Assembly: GCF_000426445.1 (NCBI RefSeq)
Contig: NZ_AUFJ01000010.1
Coordinates: 310,001-374,000 of the forward strand
Source: Brevibacterium album DSM 18261
GTDB taxonomy: Bacteria; Actinomycetota; Actinomycetes; Actinomycetales; Brevibacteriaceae
Direction of reading: 5' to 3'
Length of the DNA stretch: 64,000 bases
Shown: piece after piece, positions 17,457 through 25,965 of the stretch
Numbering within the stretch: the stretch's first letter is position 1
How the letters are laid out: each line of letters starts with the position of its first letter
Program-made: the position numbers and the translations under genes
Notes under the pieces: model-generated
What the model was told of the DNA's origin: nothing
Databases searched by the model: none
The model's input: only the letters and a program-made list of their open reading frames with translations

Positions 17457-18337
17457 GCAGCACGGGCGCACCGCAGAAGATGCGCGGCAGGAAACGGACG
17501 AGCCTGCGCAACGGGCTGTTCTCCGCCTGGGGCGCGCTCGTCTTCCTCTTCCTCTTCGCCCCCATCGCCGTCATCGTCGTCTACTCCTTCAACTCCGGCA
17601 GGGTGCTGGCGAGCTGGGACGGGTTCGGGTTCGGCGCCTATGTGAGCGCCGTCAACAGCAGCGTCATCGTCTCCTCGGTGGTGACCTCGCTGCAGGCGGC
17701 CGTGGGTGCGGCGCTGCTGTCCACGCTGCTGGGGACGCTCGGCGGGATCGCGCTCGCCCGGGCGCGGCGCGGGGCGTGGTGGGCCGGAGGGCTCATGGGG
17801 CTCCTCGCGCTCACGCTCATCACCCCGGAGATCGTGGACGGCATCGCATTCCTCCCCTGGTTCGTGACACTGGGGGTGGACGCCGGACTGGGCCCGTTCA
17901 ACAACGGCCTCGTCCGGCTGATCGTCGCCCACGCCATGTTCTCCGTCGCCGTCGTCACTTTCATCATCCGCGCGCGGATGGCCGGGGTGGACTCCTCGCT
18001 GGAGGAGGCCGCCGCAGACCTGAGCGCGGGGAGGTTCGAGGCGTTCCGCACCGTCACCCTGCCCATCGCGGGGCCGGGCATCCTCGCCGGTGCACTCATG
18101 TCCTTCACCCTCAGCCTCGACAACACGATCCTGTCCAGCTTCGTCCAGCAGCCGGGCTACACGCCGTGGCCGGTGTACATCTTCGCCTCCGTGCGCGTGG
18201 CGCTCCGGCCGGAGGTCGCGGCGATGTCCACCATCATGCTGCTGCTCACGCTCATCGCCCTGGCAGTCGTGGCGCTCGTCCTCAAACGCTCCGGCGACTC
18301 TGCGACCGGGATCGTCAAGACCATGGCCGGCAGCTGA
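17453..18337 (+). CDS. ABC importer permease, PotC-like
   Basis: Second permease, 294 residues, with six membrane segments. The EAA loop is LEEAAADLSAGRFEAFRTV and TPEIVDGIAFLPWFVT matches PotC/PotI. The GTG at 17453 overlaps the preceding stop. Together with the three genes before it, it completes an importer of the PotABCD type. Confidence 0.9.
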   Translation: MSSTGAPQKMRGRKRTSLRNGLFSAWGALVFLFLFAPIAVIVVYSFNSGRVLASWDGFGFGAYVSAVNSSVIVSSVVTSLQAAVGAALLSTLLGTLGGIALARARRGAWWAGGLMGLLALTLITPEIVDGIAFLPWFVTLGVDAGLGPFNNGLVRLIVAHAMFSVAVVTFIIRARMAGVDSSLEEAAADLSAGRFEAFRTVTLPIAGPGILAGALMSFTLSLDNTILSSFVQQPGYTPWPVYIFASVRVALRPEVAAMSTIMLLLTLIALAVVALVLKRSGDSATGIVKTMAGS

Positions 18338-18414
18338 ACGCCCCGGACGGCCGGCGCGAGCGGGTTCCGCCCGATTCGCGCACAACCCCATTCCCCTTCC
18401 GCAAGGCAGGAACC

Positions 18415-19878
18415 ATGACCTCAGCTTCTTCCAGCAGCCCGGCACCCGCAGCGGCGAGTGCCCCGGCCTCGGCGGCGGAGATCTCCGCCTCCCTCGCAGG
18501 CGCGTCCACCGTCCCCTTCTGGCTGGACGACCCGGCCAGGCCGGCGCCGCTGCCCCCGCTCCATGGTGAGATCGATACGGATCTGCTGGTGGTGGGCGGC
18601 GGGTTCGTGGGGCTCTGGACGGCGCTGCTTGCCAAGGAGGCGGATCCGGAGCGCCCCGTGGTGCTCGTGGAGGGAGGCACCGTGGGGTGGGCGGCCTCCG
18701 GGCGCAACGGCGGCTTCTGCGAGGCGAGCCTCACCCACGGCCACGAGAACGGCGAGAAGCACCTGCCGCAGGAAAACGCCCGGCTCACGGAGCTGGGCGT
18801 GGAGAACCTCGACGCGATCGAGGAGGCGGTGCGCCGCTACGGGATCGACTGCGAGTTCGAACGGACCGGGATCATCAACGTCGCGACGGAGCAGTACCAG
18901 GTCGAGGACCTTCGGGCCGGGCACGATCCCGAGGGCGGGGCGCACTGGCTGGACCGTGAGGAGCTGCGCGCGCACATCGACTCGCCCTCCTATCTGGGCG
19001 GGCTGCGGGAACCCCGCGTCGCGGCGATGATCCATCCCGCGAAGCTGTGCTGGGGCCTGCTCCGCGTCATCCGCGAGCTGGGCGTCGAGGTGTACGAGCA
19101 CACGGTAGTGCGGGAGCTGGGGTGGGCACCGCGCGGCGCGTCCGGGCAGGGCCGCCGCGTCCTGGCCCGCACCGATTCCGGCCAGATCCGGGCAGGACAC
19201 GTGGCGCTGGGCACCAATGTCTTCCCCTCGCTGCTGGCGCGGACGCGCTTCCACACCGTGCCCGTGTACGACTACGCGCTCATGACGGAGCCGCTGAGCG
19301 CGGCGCAGCTGGAGGCCATCGGCTGGCGGGGCCGCGAAGGGCTCTCCGACTCCGCCAACCGCTTCCACTACTTCCGCCTCACAGCGGACGACAGGATCCT
19401 CTGGGGCGGCTGGGACGCCGTCTACCACTACGGCCGCCAGGTCTCGTGGAAGTACGATCAGAGACCGGAGACCTTCGAGACGCTCGCCCGCCAGTTCTTC
19501 GAGACGTTCCCACAGCTCACAGGCCTGCGGTTCACCCACAAGTGGGGCGGGGCGATCGACACCTGCACCCGCTTCTTCCCGTTCTTCTCGACGGCCTACG
19601 GCGGGAGGGTCGCCTATTCTGCCGGGTACACCGGCCTGGGCGTCGGGGCCAGCAGGTTCGGAGCACGGGTGATGCTCGACCTCCTGTCCGGGGAGACCAC
19701 GGAGCTCACGCAGCTGGAGATGGTGCGCCGGGCGCCGCTCCCCTTCCCGCCCGAGCCCTTCGCCTGGGCCGGGATCACGCTCACCACCAAGGCGCTCATC
19801 CGCGCGGACGAGAACTCCGGGCGCCGCGGCCCCCTCCTCAAAGTCCTCGACGCCTTCGGGGTGGGATTCGACTCCTGA
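18415..19878 (+). CDS. FAD-dependent amine oxidoreductase, PuuB-like
   Basis: DAO-superfamily flavoenzyme of 487 residues. The FAD-binding Rossmann motif is LLVVGGGFVGLWTALLAKE after an Ala/Ser-rich leader of about 50 residues; WAASGRNGGFCE binds the isoalloxazine region. The length and the C-terminal GLGVGASRFGARV segment match gamma-glutamylputrescine oxidase-like proteins. The ATG at 18415 follows AAGGCAGGA, 77 bp after the permease gene, still probably in the same transcript. It would oxidise an amine with release of ammonia or a primary amine; no PuuA-like ligase is present nearby, so the substrate may be a free amine. Confidence 0.85.
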   Translation: MTSASSSSPAPAAASAPASAAEISASLAGASTVPFWLDDPARPAPLPPLHGEIDTDLLVVGGGFVGLWTALLAKEADPERPVVLVEGGTVGWAASGRNGGFCEASLTHGHENGEKHLPQENARLTELGVENLDAIEEAVRRYGIDCEFERTGIINVATEQYQVEDLRAGHDPEGGAHWLDREELRAHIDSPSYLGGLREPRVAAMIHPAKLCWGLLRVIRELGVEVYEHTVVRELGWAPRGASGQGRRVLARTDSGQIRAGHVALGTNVFPSLLARTRFHTVPVYDYALMTEPLSAAQLEAIGWRGREGLSDSANRFHYFRLTADDRILWGGWDAVYHYGRQVSWKYDQRPETFETLARQFFETFPQLTGLRFTHKWGGAIDTCTRFFPFFSTAYGGRVAYSAGYTGLGVGASRFGARVMLDLLSGETTELTQLEMVRRAPLPFPPEPFAWAGITLTTKALIRADENSGRRGPLLKVLDAFGVGFDS

Positions 19879-19884
19879 CCCGCC

Positions 19885-19922
19885 CGGACGGGGCCCGGCC
19901 CCACCGGCCCTGCCCCGTTCCG
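19885..19922 (+). terminator. Possible terminator after the PuuB-like gene
   Basis: ACGGGGC (19888-19894) pairs with GCCCCGT (19912-19918), extendable by a few bases on each side, just after the stop at 19878. It has no clear T-tract, so it is only a candidate. Confidence 0.35.
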
Positions 19923-20016
19923 GCCGCCTCCCTTGTGCGCGGGCGATCCGGCCACCAGACTGGCCCCATGCATCGGTCGCAGGGGGCTGAGTAGCAGGCG
20001 GGCTGAGGAGGGGACG

Positions 20017-21174
20017 ATGGGGTTTCCGGAGCGGGCGGACGTGGTCGTCGTGGGCGGCGGAATCGTGGGCGTGTGCACGGCCCACCGGCTCGCCGAGGCC
20101 GGACTGTCCGTGGTCCTCGTGGAGCGGGGCGAACTCGCCTCCGGCTCCACGAGCAGGGCGGCGGGCGGGCTGCGGACGCAGTTCTCCGACGAGACGAACA
20201 TCCTGCTGGGGGCACGCAGCCTGGAGGCCTTCGCCCGCATCGGGCCGGAGACGGGTCAGGATATCGACCTCGTGCGCTCGGGCTATCTCTTCCTCCTGAG
20301 CGAGGACGCGGATGTGGCCCGGTTCGAACGGGACGTGGCACTGCAGAACTCGCTGGGGCAGGCCTCCCGCATGCTCACACCCGCCGAGGCCGCCTCCCTC
20401 AACCCCCACATCAGCACGGAGGGACTCATCGCCGCCGCCTTCAACCCCCACGACGGGCACTGCACGCCGGAGTCGGCGGTGGCCGCCTTCGCGAAGGCGG
20501 CGCGCTCCGCCGGCGCCCGGCTGCGCACCCGCACCGAGGCGAGTGCGATCCGCACCGCGGGAGGGGCCGTCGAAGCCGTGGAGACCTCACGGGGGACCAT
20601 CCGCACGGAGGCCGTGGTGTGCGCGGCGGGGGTATGGTCACCGGCACTGGCGGCGACGGCGGGGGTGATGCTGCCGGTCGCTCCCCTGCGCCGGCAGATC
20701 GTCGTGACGGAGCCGGTGGGCTTCGACGTCCGCGCGCTGCCGTTCACCATCGACTTCTCGACCTCGTTCTACTTCCACGCCGAGGGGGACGGCCTGCTCA
20801 TGGGCGCGCCGGAGGCGGTCCCCGTCGAGGAGTTCGACGAGCACCGGGACCCGGCCTGGCTCGAGCACCTGGCCGGCTTCCTCGCGCAGCGCGCACCGGC
20901 ACTTGCCGAGGTCGAGGTCCGGGCGGGCTGGGCGGGGCTGTATGAGGTGACCCCGGACCACAATGCGCTCATCGGCGAGGCAACGGCCGCTTCAGGCCTC
21001 TTCTACGCATGCGGCTTCTCCGGGCACGGCTTCCTCCAGGGTCCGGCGGTGGGCGAGGTGATGCGGGACCTCGTGCTGGGGACGGATCCCTTCGTGGACG
21101 TGAGCGGACTGAGCGCGGAGCGCTTCGCGGACGGGGCAGGCGCAGCGCTCCGCCATGAACTCACGATCGTGTGA
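20017..21174 (+). CDS. FAD-dependent oxidoreductase (sarcosine/amine oxidase-like)
   Basis: Second DAO-superfamily flavoenzyme, 385 residues. The FAD motif is VVVVGGGIVGVCTAHRLAEAG, followed by SGSTSRAAGGLR; the C-terminal CGFSGHGFLQGPAVGE is typical of SoxB- and glycine-oxidase-like proteins. The ATG at 20017 follows GAGGAGGGG. It starts 138 bp after the PuuB-like gene. The likely reaction is oxidative deamination or N-demethylation of a secondary amine. It ends at inverted-repeat copy 3. Confidence 0.85.
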   Translation: MGFPERADVVVVGGGIVGVCTAHRLAEAGLSVVLVERGELASGSTSRAAGGLRTQFSDETNILLGARSLEAFARIGPETGQDIDLVRSGYLFLLSEDADVARFERDVALQNSLGQASRMLTPAEAASLNPHISTEGLIAAAFNPHDGHCTPESAVAAFAKAARSAGARLRTRTEASAIRTAGGAVEAVETSRGTIRTEAVVCAAGVWSPALAATAGVMLPVAPLRRQIVVTEPVGFDVRALPFTIDFSTSFYFHAEGDGLLMGAPEAVPVEEFDEHRDPAWLEHLAGFLAQRAPALAEVEVRAGWAGLYEVTPDHNALIGEATAASGLFYACGFSGHGFLQGPAVGEVMRDLVLGTDPFVDVSGLSAERFADGAGAALRHELTIV

Positions 21175-21206
21175 AGACCCCGTCTCGTCCCCGTCCGCGT
21201 TCACTC

Positions 21207-21261
21207 GAGTGAGCACTTCATGTCGGATTCGGTGCCGAAATGCGACATGAAATGCTCACTC
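21207..21261. repeat. Dispersed inverted-repeat element, copy 3
   Basis: Arms 21207-21232 and 21235-21261 pair with two mismatches and one extra base, around a two-base loop. The core here is GAGTGAGCACTTCATGTCGG, with CAT in place of CCT on both arms, so the change is compensated and the stem kept. It lies exactly between the convergent ends of the flavin oxidase (21174) and recQ (21279). Confidence 0.85.
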
Positions 21262-21278
21262 AGCGGGAGGCGGCGCAC

Positions 21279-23147
21279 TCACCCGGCGTGAGCGGAACCC
21301 AGCACCTCCAGGATCGCCTCGCCGTACTCCGCGAGCTTCTTCGCGCCCACGCCGCTCACGGTGCCGAGTGCGCCCGTGGTCGCCGGCCGCGCCTCGACGA
21401 CGCCCACCAGTGTGGCATCGGAGAAGACCATGTACGGCGGGATCTGCTTCTCCTTGGCGACCGAGGTGCGCCAGGCCCGCAGCGCCTCGAAGACCTCCTT
21501 CTGCCCCTCCTCCAGGGACTCGGCCGCGCGCGCCCGGCCGGCTCCGCCCGCAGCGCCCGCACTTCCCCGGCCGCGACCCTGCCGCGGCTCCGGCACCCGG
21601 TCCTCGGCGAGCTCCACCTTCGCCTCCCCGCGGAGCACGGGGCCGGACTGCGGGCCCGTGACGAGCACGCCGTAGTCTCCCACTGCCTCGACGATGCCGC
21701 GGGCGGTGAGCTGCCGGAGCACGGAGCGCCACTCCCGTTCGCTCAGCTCCTGTCCGATCCCCCACACGCTGAGTTCGTGGTGCCGGGACCGGGTGGAGCG
21801 CTCCGATTCCTTCCCCAGCAGCACGTCGATGATCTGACCGGAGCCGAACCGCTGCTCGCGCTCCCGGTCCAGGCGGATGATCGCCGAGAGGATCTTCTGC
21901 GCGGCCACCGTGCCGTCCCAGGTGACGGGCGGGCTGAGGCATGTGTCGCAGTTGCCGCAGGCCTGGGAGTCCTGGCCGAAGTACCCGAGCAGCTGCACGC
22001 GACGGCAGGTCACCGTCTCGCACAGCGCGAGCATCGCATCGAGGTGGCTGCGCGCGTTGCGCTTGAAGGCATCGCTGCCCTCCGAGTCGTCGATGAACCG
22101 GCGCTGGTTCACGACGTCCTGCATACCGTAAGCCATCCAGGCGGTGGAGGGCTGGCCGTCGCGGCCGGCGCGGCCGGTCTCCTGATAGTAGCCCTCGATG
22201 CTCTTGGGGAGGTCGAGATGAGCGACGAAGCGGACGTCCGGCTTGTCGATGCCCATGCCGAAGGCGATCGTCGCGACCATGACGAGGCCGTCCTCGCGCA
22301 GGAAGCGCGCCTGATGCTCGGCCCGCACGCGCGCCTCGAGCCCGGCATGGTACGGCAGCGCGGGGATGTCGCGGGCGGCGAGCCACTCCGCCGTCTGCTC
22401 GACGCTCCTGCGCGAGAGGCAGTAGACGATGCCGGCCTCACCGGCGTGCTCGCTCCGGATGAGGCGCAGCAGCTGTTCCCGGGGCCGGTCCTTGGGCGTG
22501 ATCCGGTACTGGATGTTGGGCCGGTCGAAGCTGGAGACGAAGTGCTCCGCACCCTCCATCCGGAGCCGCTCGGTCATCTCCCGGTGGGTCGCCCGCGTCG
22601 CGGTGGCGGTGAGCGCGATGCGCGGGACGGAGGGGAACGCATCGGCGAGGACGGACAGTCCCATGTAGTCGGGCCGGAAGTCGTGCCCCCATTGGGAGAC
22701 GCAGTGAGCCTCGTCGATCGCGATGAGCGCCAGCCGGGCCCGGCTCAGCAGATCGAGGGTCCGGGGCAGCACGAGGCGCTCGGGCGCCATGTAGAGGAGG
22801 TCGAGCTCGCCGGCGAGCAGCTGCTGTTCGACGGCCTCGGCCTCGTACGGCTCCAGGGTCGAGTTGAGGTAGGCCGCACGGATTCCCACCGCCTCGAGCG
22901 CGGCGACCTGATCGGCCATGAGGGCGATCAGCGGGGAGACCACGATGCCGGTGCCCGGCCGGAGGAGCGCTGGGATCTGGTAGCACAGCGATTTGCCGCC
23001 GCCGGTGGGCATGAGGACCACGGCATCGCCGCCGCCAGCCACCCGGTCGATGATCGCGGCCTGATTCCCGCGGAACGACTCGTAGCCGAAGACGCGGGAC
23101 AGGAGGTCCAGGGCGGAGTCCGGCGGCGCTGATGTGGGAACGTCCAT
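21279..23147 (-). CDS. recQ: ATP-dependent DNA helicase RecQ
   Basis: 3'-5' DNA helicase of 622 residues for recombination and fork repair. Helicase motifs seen are I ([14 protein letters not shown]), II ([17 protein letters not shown]), III (ALTATAT), V ([15 protein letters not shown]) and VI ([10 protein letters not shown]). The RQC zinc cysteines lie in [12 protein letters not shown] and ACGNCDTC, and an HRDC domain occupies about the last 85 residues after an Arg/Gly/Ala linker. The start at 23147 has no Shine-Dalgarno but a TAGGCT box six bases upstream, suggesting a leaderless mRNA. Confidence 0.95.
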   Translation of the reverse strand: MDVPTSAPPDSALDLLSRVFGYESFRGNQAAIIDRVAGGGDAVVLMPTGGGKSLCYQIPALLRPGTGIVVSPLIALMADQVAALEAVGIRAAYLNSTLEPYEAEAVEQQLLAGELDLLYMAPERLVLPRTLDLLSRARLALIAIDEAHCVSQWGHDFRPDYMGLSVLADAFPSVPRIALTATATRATHREMTERLRMEGAEHFVSSFDRPNIQYRITPKDRPREQLLRLIRSEHAGEAGIVYCLSRRSVEQTAEWLAARDIPALPYHAGLEARVRAEHQARFLREDGLVMVATIAFGMGIDKPDVRFVAHLDLPKSIEGYYQETGRAGRDGQPSTAWMAYGMQDVVNQRRFIDDSEGSDAFKRNARSHLDAMLALCETVTCRRVQLLGYFGQDSQACGNCDTCLSPPVTWDGTVAAQKILSAIIRLDREREQRFGSGQIIDVLLGKESERSTRSRHHELSVWGIGQELSEREWRSVLRQLTARGIVEAVGDYGVLVTGPQSGPVLRGEAKVELAEDRVPEPRQGRGRGSAGAAGGAGRARAAESLEEGQKEVFEALRAWRTSVAKEKQIPPYMVFSDATLVGVVEARPATTGALGTVSGVGAKKLAEYGEAILEVLGSAHAG

Positions 23148-23153
23148 GAGCCC

Positions 23154-23159
23154 AGCCTA
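23154..23159 (-). promoter_or_regulatory. -10 box of a predicted leaderless recQ transcript
   Basis: TAGGCT on the minus strand is followed by six bases and then the recQ ATG. With transcription starting at or near the A of ATG, the mRNA would have no leader. Confidence 0.55.
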
Positions 23160-23301
23160 GGGGGCCGGGCGCGTGCGGCCGTCGGGCTCCGGCGTCGGGT
23201 CTGTCACCACAGGGCTGCGGAGGCATGCCTGGATCCGTGTCCGGATCGTTCCGCAGGCAGTCACTCCCAGCCCTGCCGCGGCGGGGGTCCGGAGGCGCAT
23301 G

Positions 23302-23910
23302 ATGGTCCGCATGAGAGAAATCCGAATGCGAGGAACACGCAGGGCACTGCTCGTCATCGACGTCCAGGACTCATTCCGGCTGCACCGGAGCTGGGAGGAC
23401 ATCTCCGATCCCCGGATCGTGGAGAAGGCCGCTGCGCTGGCCCGGCACGCGCGGACCGCGGGCGAGGCCGTCATCTGGATCCTGCACGCCGAGCCCGGAA
23501 GCGGGGACCGCTTCGATCCCGCGCACGGCCTCGTGCGGCTGGCGGGCGGGCTGGGGGCGGAGGAGAGCGAACCCGTGGTGGTCAAGAGCAGCCACAACGC
23601 CTTCACCACCACGCACCTGCAGCGGCTGCTCACGGCGCAGGGGATCACGGATCTGCGCATCTGCGGCATCCGCACGGAGCAGTGCGTGGAGACCACCACC
23701 CGGGTGGCAGGGGATCTGGGCTACCGCGCCGAGCTCGTCATCGACGCCACCGCCACCCACCCGCTCCCGCTGCACGACGGAACGGGAACGCTCGCCCCGG
23801 ACGCACTCATCGCGCGCACGGCGGCGGTGCTCTCCGGGCGGTTCGCCGCAATCGTCACCCTGGAGCAGCTGGGCGTGGAGGGCTGGAACGCGTCCGGTCC
23901 GGCGTCCTGA
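23302..23910 (+). CDS. Isochorismatase-like cysteine hydrolase
   Basis: Cysteine hydrolase of about 202 residues. The catalytic triad is recognisable as Asp in LLVIDVQDSF, Lys in VVVKSSHNAF and Cys in GIRTEQCVETT. Family members include nicotinamidases and isochorismatases. Several in-frame ATGs crowd the start; 23302 is best placed after GGAGG (six bases), with 23299, 23311 and 23326 as alternatives. It is followed after 34 bp by a GlxA-type regulator, a common pairing, suggesting control by that regulator. Confidence 0.82.
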   Translation: MVRMREIRMRGTRRALLVIDVQDSFRLHRSWEDISDPRIVEKAAALARHARTAGEAVIWILHAEPGSGDRFDPAHGLVRLAGGLGAEESEPVVVKSSHNAFTTTHLQRLLTAQGITDLRICGIRTEQCVETTTRVAGDLGYRAELVIDATATHPLPLHDGTGTLAPDALIARTAAVLSGRFAAIVTLEQLGVEGWNASGPAS

Positions 23911-23931
23911 GCTCGGCGCTGTCGCATATGC

Positions 23932-23937
23932 CATGCT
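23932..23937 (+). promoter_or_regulatory. -10 box of a predicted leaderless transcript
   Basis: CATGCT lies seven bases before ATG 23945, with no Shine-Dalgarno. It fits the TANNNT-like pattern seen at other starts, but with C in the first position. Confidence 0.35.
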
Positions 23938-23944
23938 GAGACCC

Positions 23945-24928
23945 ATGAGACCCGCCGGAGCACCGCACCGCATCGTCTTCATCGTTCCGGAGGGCTTCCA
24001 CCTGCTCGATGTGACCGGACCGCTCCAGGCCTTCAGCGCGGCCGCCGAGATCCTCGCCGAGCCAAGCAGCGGCAGCGACAGCGGCGACGGTCCAGGGCCC
24101 GGTGAGGGTGCCTGGGCCGATGCGGAGGCCGAGGCCGGCTACGCCGTCGAGCTGTACGCGGACGTCCCGCTCGTCGAATCGGCGCAGGGTGTGCGCATGT
24201 GCGCTTCGCCCACGCTGCCGGTGCTCACAGCGGACGATCTCATCATGGTGCCGGGCTGGAGATGGCACGACCGCCGCACCGTGCCGCTCACCGAGCCCCA
24301 GCTGTCCGTCATCGCAGACCACCATGCCGCAGGCGGAGACGTGGCGAGCGTGTGCGCCGGCGCCTTCGCCCTGGCGAAGGCGGGCGTGCTGGGCTCCGTG
24401 CCCGTCACCACGCACCACGAGCTGGTCTACGAGCTCGCCCGCCTGGTGCCCGGCACCGTGGAGCGGGATGTGCTCTACACGTGCGCGGAGCGCGTCCACA
24501 CCTCGGCGGGCATCTCGAGCGGGATCGACCTGGCACTGCACCTCATCGCGCATCACCACGGATCCGCCCTCGCAGCACGGGTCGCACGCGCCCTCGTGGT
24601 GCCCGCATGGCGGCCCGGCGGGGGTTCGCAGACACCCGTCACCCTGCTCCACCGCAACCACATGCAGGACCTCGTGCACAGGGTGCAGGACGTGCTCGAT
24701 GCGGCCGACGGGCCGCCCCTCCCCCTCGACCGACTGGCCGCGCGGTTCGGGGTGAGCGGCAGGACGCTGGCACGCGCCTTCCGGACGGCCACCGGCCTGA
24801 CGCCGCACGCCTACGGCGCCGCAGTGCGGCGCGAGCGCGCGGAGCAGCTCGTGTCGCAGGGCTGGACCCGGGAGGCCGCGGCGAGGGAGGTGGGCTACGC
24901 CGACGCCCGCTCGCTGCGGAGGCGGTGA
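23945..24928 (+). CDS. GlxA-family transcriptional regulator (DJ-1/PfpI + AraC)
   Basis: Regulator of 327 residues. The N-terminal two thirds is a DJ-1/PfpI-like domain with the nucleophile-elbow sequence ASVCAGAFALAKAG; the C-terminus carries AraC helices (LDRLAARFGVSGRTLARAF, then AAAREVGYADARSLRRR). The protein ends right after the second recognition helix, about 15-20 residues earlier than most relatives, which usually continue with an FxRxFGxxPxxYR segment. An upstream ATG at 23933 is in frame, but the -10-like box favours 23945. It probably regulates the adjacent hydrolase gene. Confidence 0.82.
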   Translation: MRPAGAPHRIVFIVPEGFHLLDVTGPLQAFSAAAEILAEPSSGSDSGDGPGPGEGAWADAEAEAGYAVELYADVPLVESAQGVRMCASPTLPVLTADDLIMVPGWRWHDRRTVPLTEPQLSVIADHHAAGGDVASVCAGAFALAKAGVLGSVPVTTHHELVYELARLVPGTVERDVLYTCAERVHTSAGISSGIDLALHLIAHHHGSALAARVARALVVPAWRPGGGSQTPVTLLHRNHMQDLVHRVQDVLDAADGPPLPLDRLAARFGVSGRTLARAFRTATGLTPHAYGAAVRRERAEQLVSQGWTREAAAREVGYADARSLRRR

Positions 24929-24942
24929 GACAGGTGCGCACG

Positions 24943-25965
24943 TCAGCGCAGCAGCGCCTCCAGCGTCGCCCAGGTGTCCTTGGACCGGAGGCGCTCGTAG
25001 TCGTCCTCCTCGATGAGGACCGGTGATTCCGCGGCACGGGCGTGCCAGAGCGCCCAGTTCACGCACAGCCGGAGGGTCGCGAGCGGCAGCAGCAGCGCCC
25101 GCTCCTCCGCCGTGAGCGGGACGTGCCGTTCATAGCCCTCGGCCACTGCCCTCAGCCGCGCGAGCGGGTCCTCCGTCCTGCGCATCGCGTACGCCGCGGC
25201 GATGGCCGGATCGCACACGCGCGGCACCCGGTGCGCATCGCCGAAGTCGATGACGCCGCTGAGCTTGCCGGAGGCATCCACCAGCAGATTCCCGTCGTGG
25301 AGGTCCTGGTGCACCACGGTCCAGGGCACCCCGTCCAGTCGCGGCGCATGCACCCGCTCGAACTCCTCGACGAAGCGCCGCACGCGTTCCGCACGCTCCC
25401 GCAGCTCGGCGGCTCCGGTCCGCCTGCCGGCCGCATCCAGCCGGGCGAGCCCTGCGCGCACCACCTCCGGCCCGCGGTGCAGGAGCCAGTCGTGCGCGGG
25501 CAGGTCCGCGGGCGCGCTCAGCCGTGAGAACGCCTCCGTCAGCAGCGCCGAGGCCTCACCCACCTTGCGGAACGTCGACAGGCCCGGATCGGGCACCTCA
25601 GCCAGCCGCGTCCCCGCCACCCAGCCCACCACTCGCACGGCGAGCGCGCCGCCTGCCCCGGCGGGAACGGAGATCCGCGTCCGCCCGTCCCGTGTGCGCC
25701 GCAGCGACGGCACCGCGAAGGGAAGGGACGCCTCGGCGGCGGTCTGCAGCAGGGACTCCTGCCAGTCGAGGGAGACGGCCGGGACCCAAGCGTCGCTCAC
25801 CTTCGCCACCCAGTCCTGTCCGGCCTGATCCGTGAACCTGTAGTTCCTGTCGTGCTCCCCGTCGTAGGTGCGGGGATCGCACGGTTCGCAGCCGTACTCC
25901 TGCGCCACCGCTGCGAGGACGCGGTCACGCTCGGGGCTGCCCCGCGATTCCGGACCGGGACTCAT
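24943..25965 (-). CDS. APH-family small-molecule kinase (hydroxylysine kinase-like)
   Basis: Aminoglycoside-phosphotransferase-fold kinase of 340 residues. The catalytic loop is VVHQDLHDGNLLVD and the metal-binding segment GVIDFGDAHRVPRVCD; the latter matches the hydroxylysine kinase group rather than antibiotic kinases. Its ATG overlaps by four bases the stop of the PLP enzyme gene upstream, and the two families are known as partners or fusions in other organisms. It likely phosphorylates a hydroxyl on a small amine so that the partner can eliminate phosphate. The exact substrate is not known. Confidence 0.8.
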   Translation of the reverse strand: MSPGPESRGSPERDRVLAAVAQEYGCEPCDPRTYDGEHDRNYRFTDQAGQDWVAKVSDAWVPAVSLDWQESLLQTAAEASLPFAVPSLRRTRDGRTRISVPAGAGGALAVRVVGWVAGTRLAEVPDPGLSTFRKVGEASALLTEAFSRLSAPADLPAHDWLLHRGPEVVRAGLARLDAAGRRTGAAELRERAERVRRFVEEFERVHAPRLDGVPWTVVHQDLHDGNLLVDASGKLSGVIDFGDAHRVPRVCDPAIAAAYAMRRTEDPLARLRAVAEGYERHVPLTAEERALLLPLATLRLCVNWALWHARAAESPVLIEEDDYERLRSKDTWATLEALLR

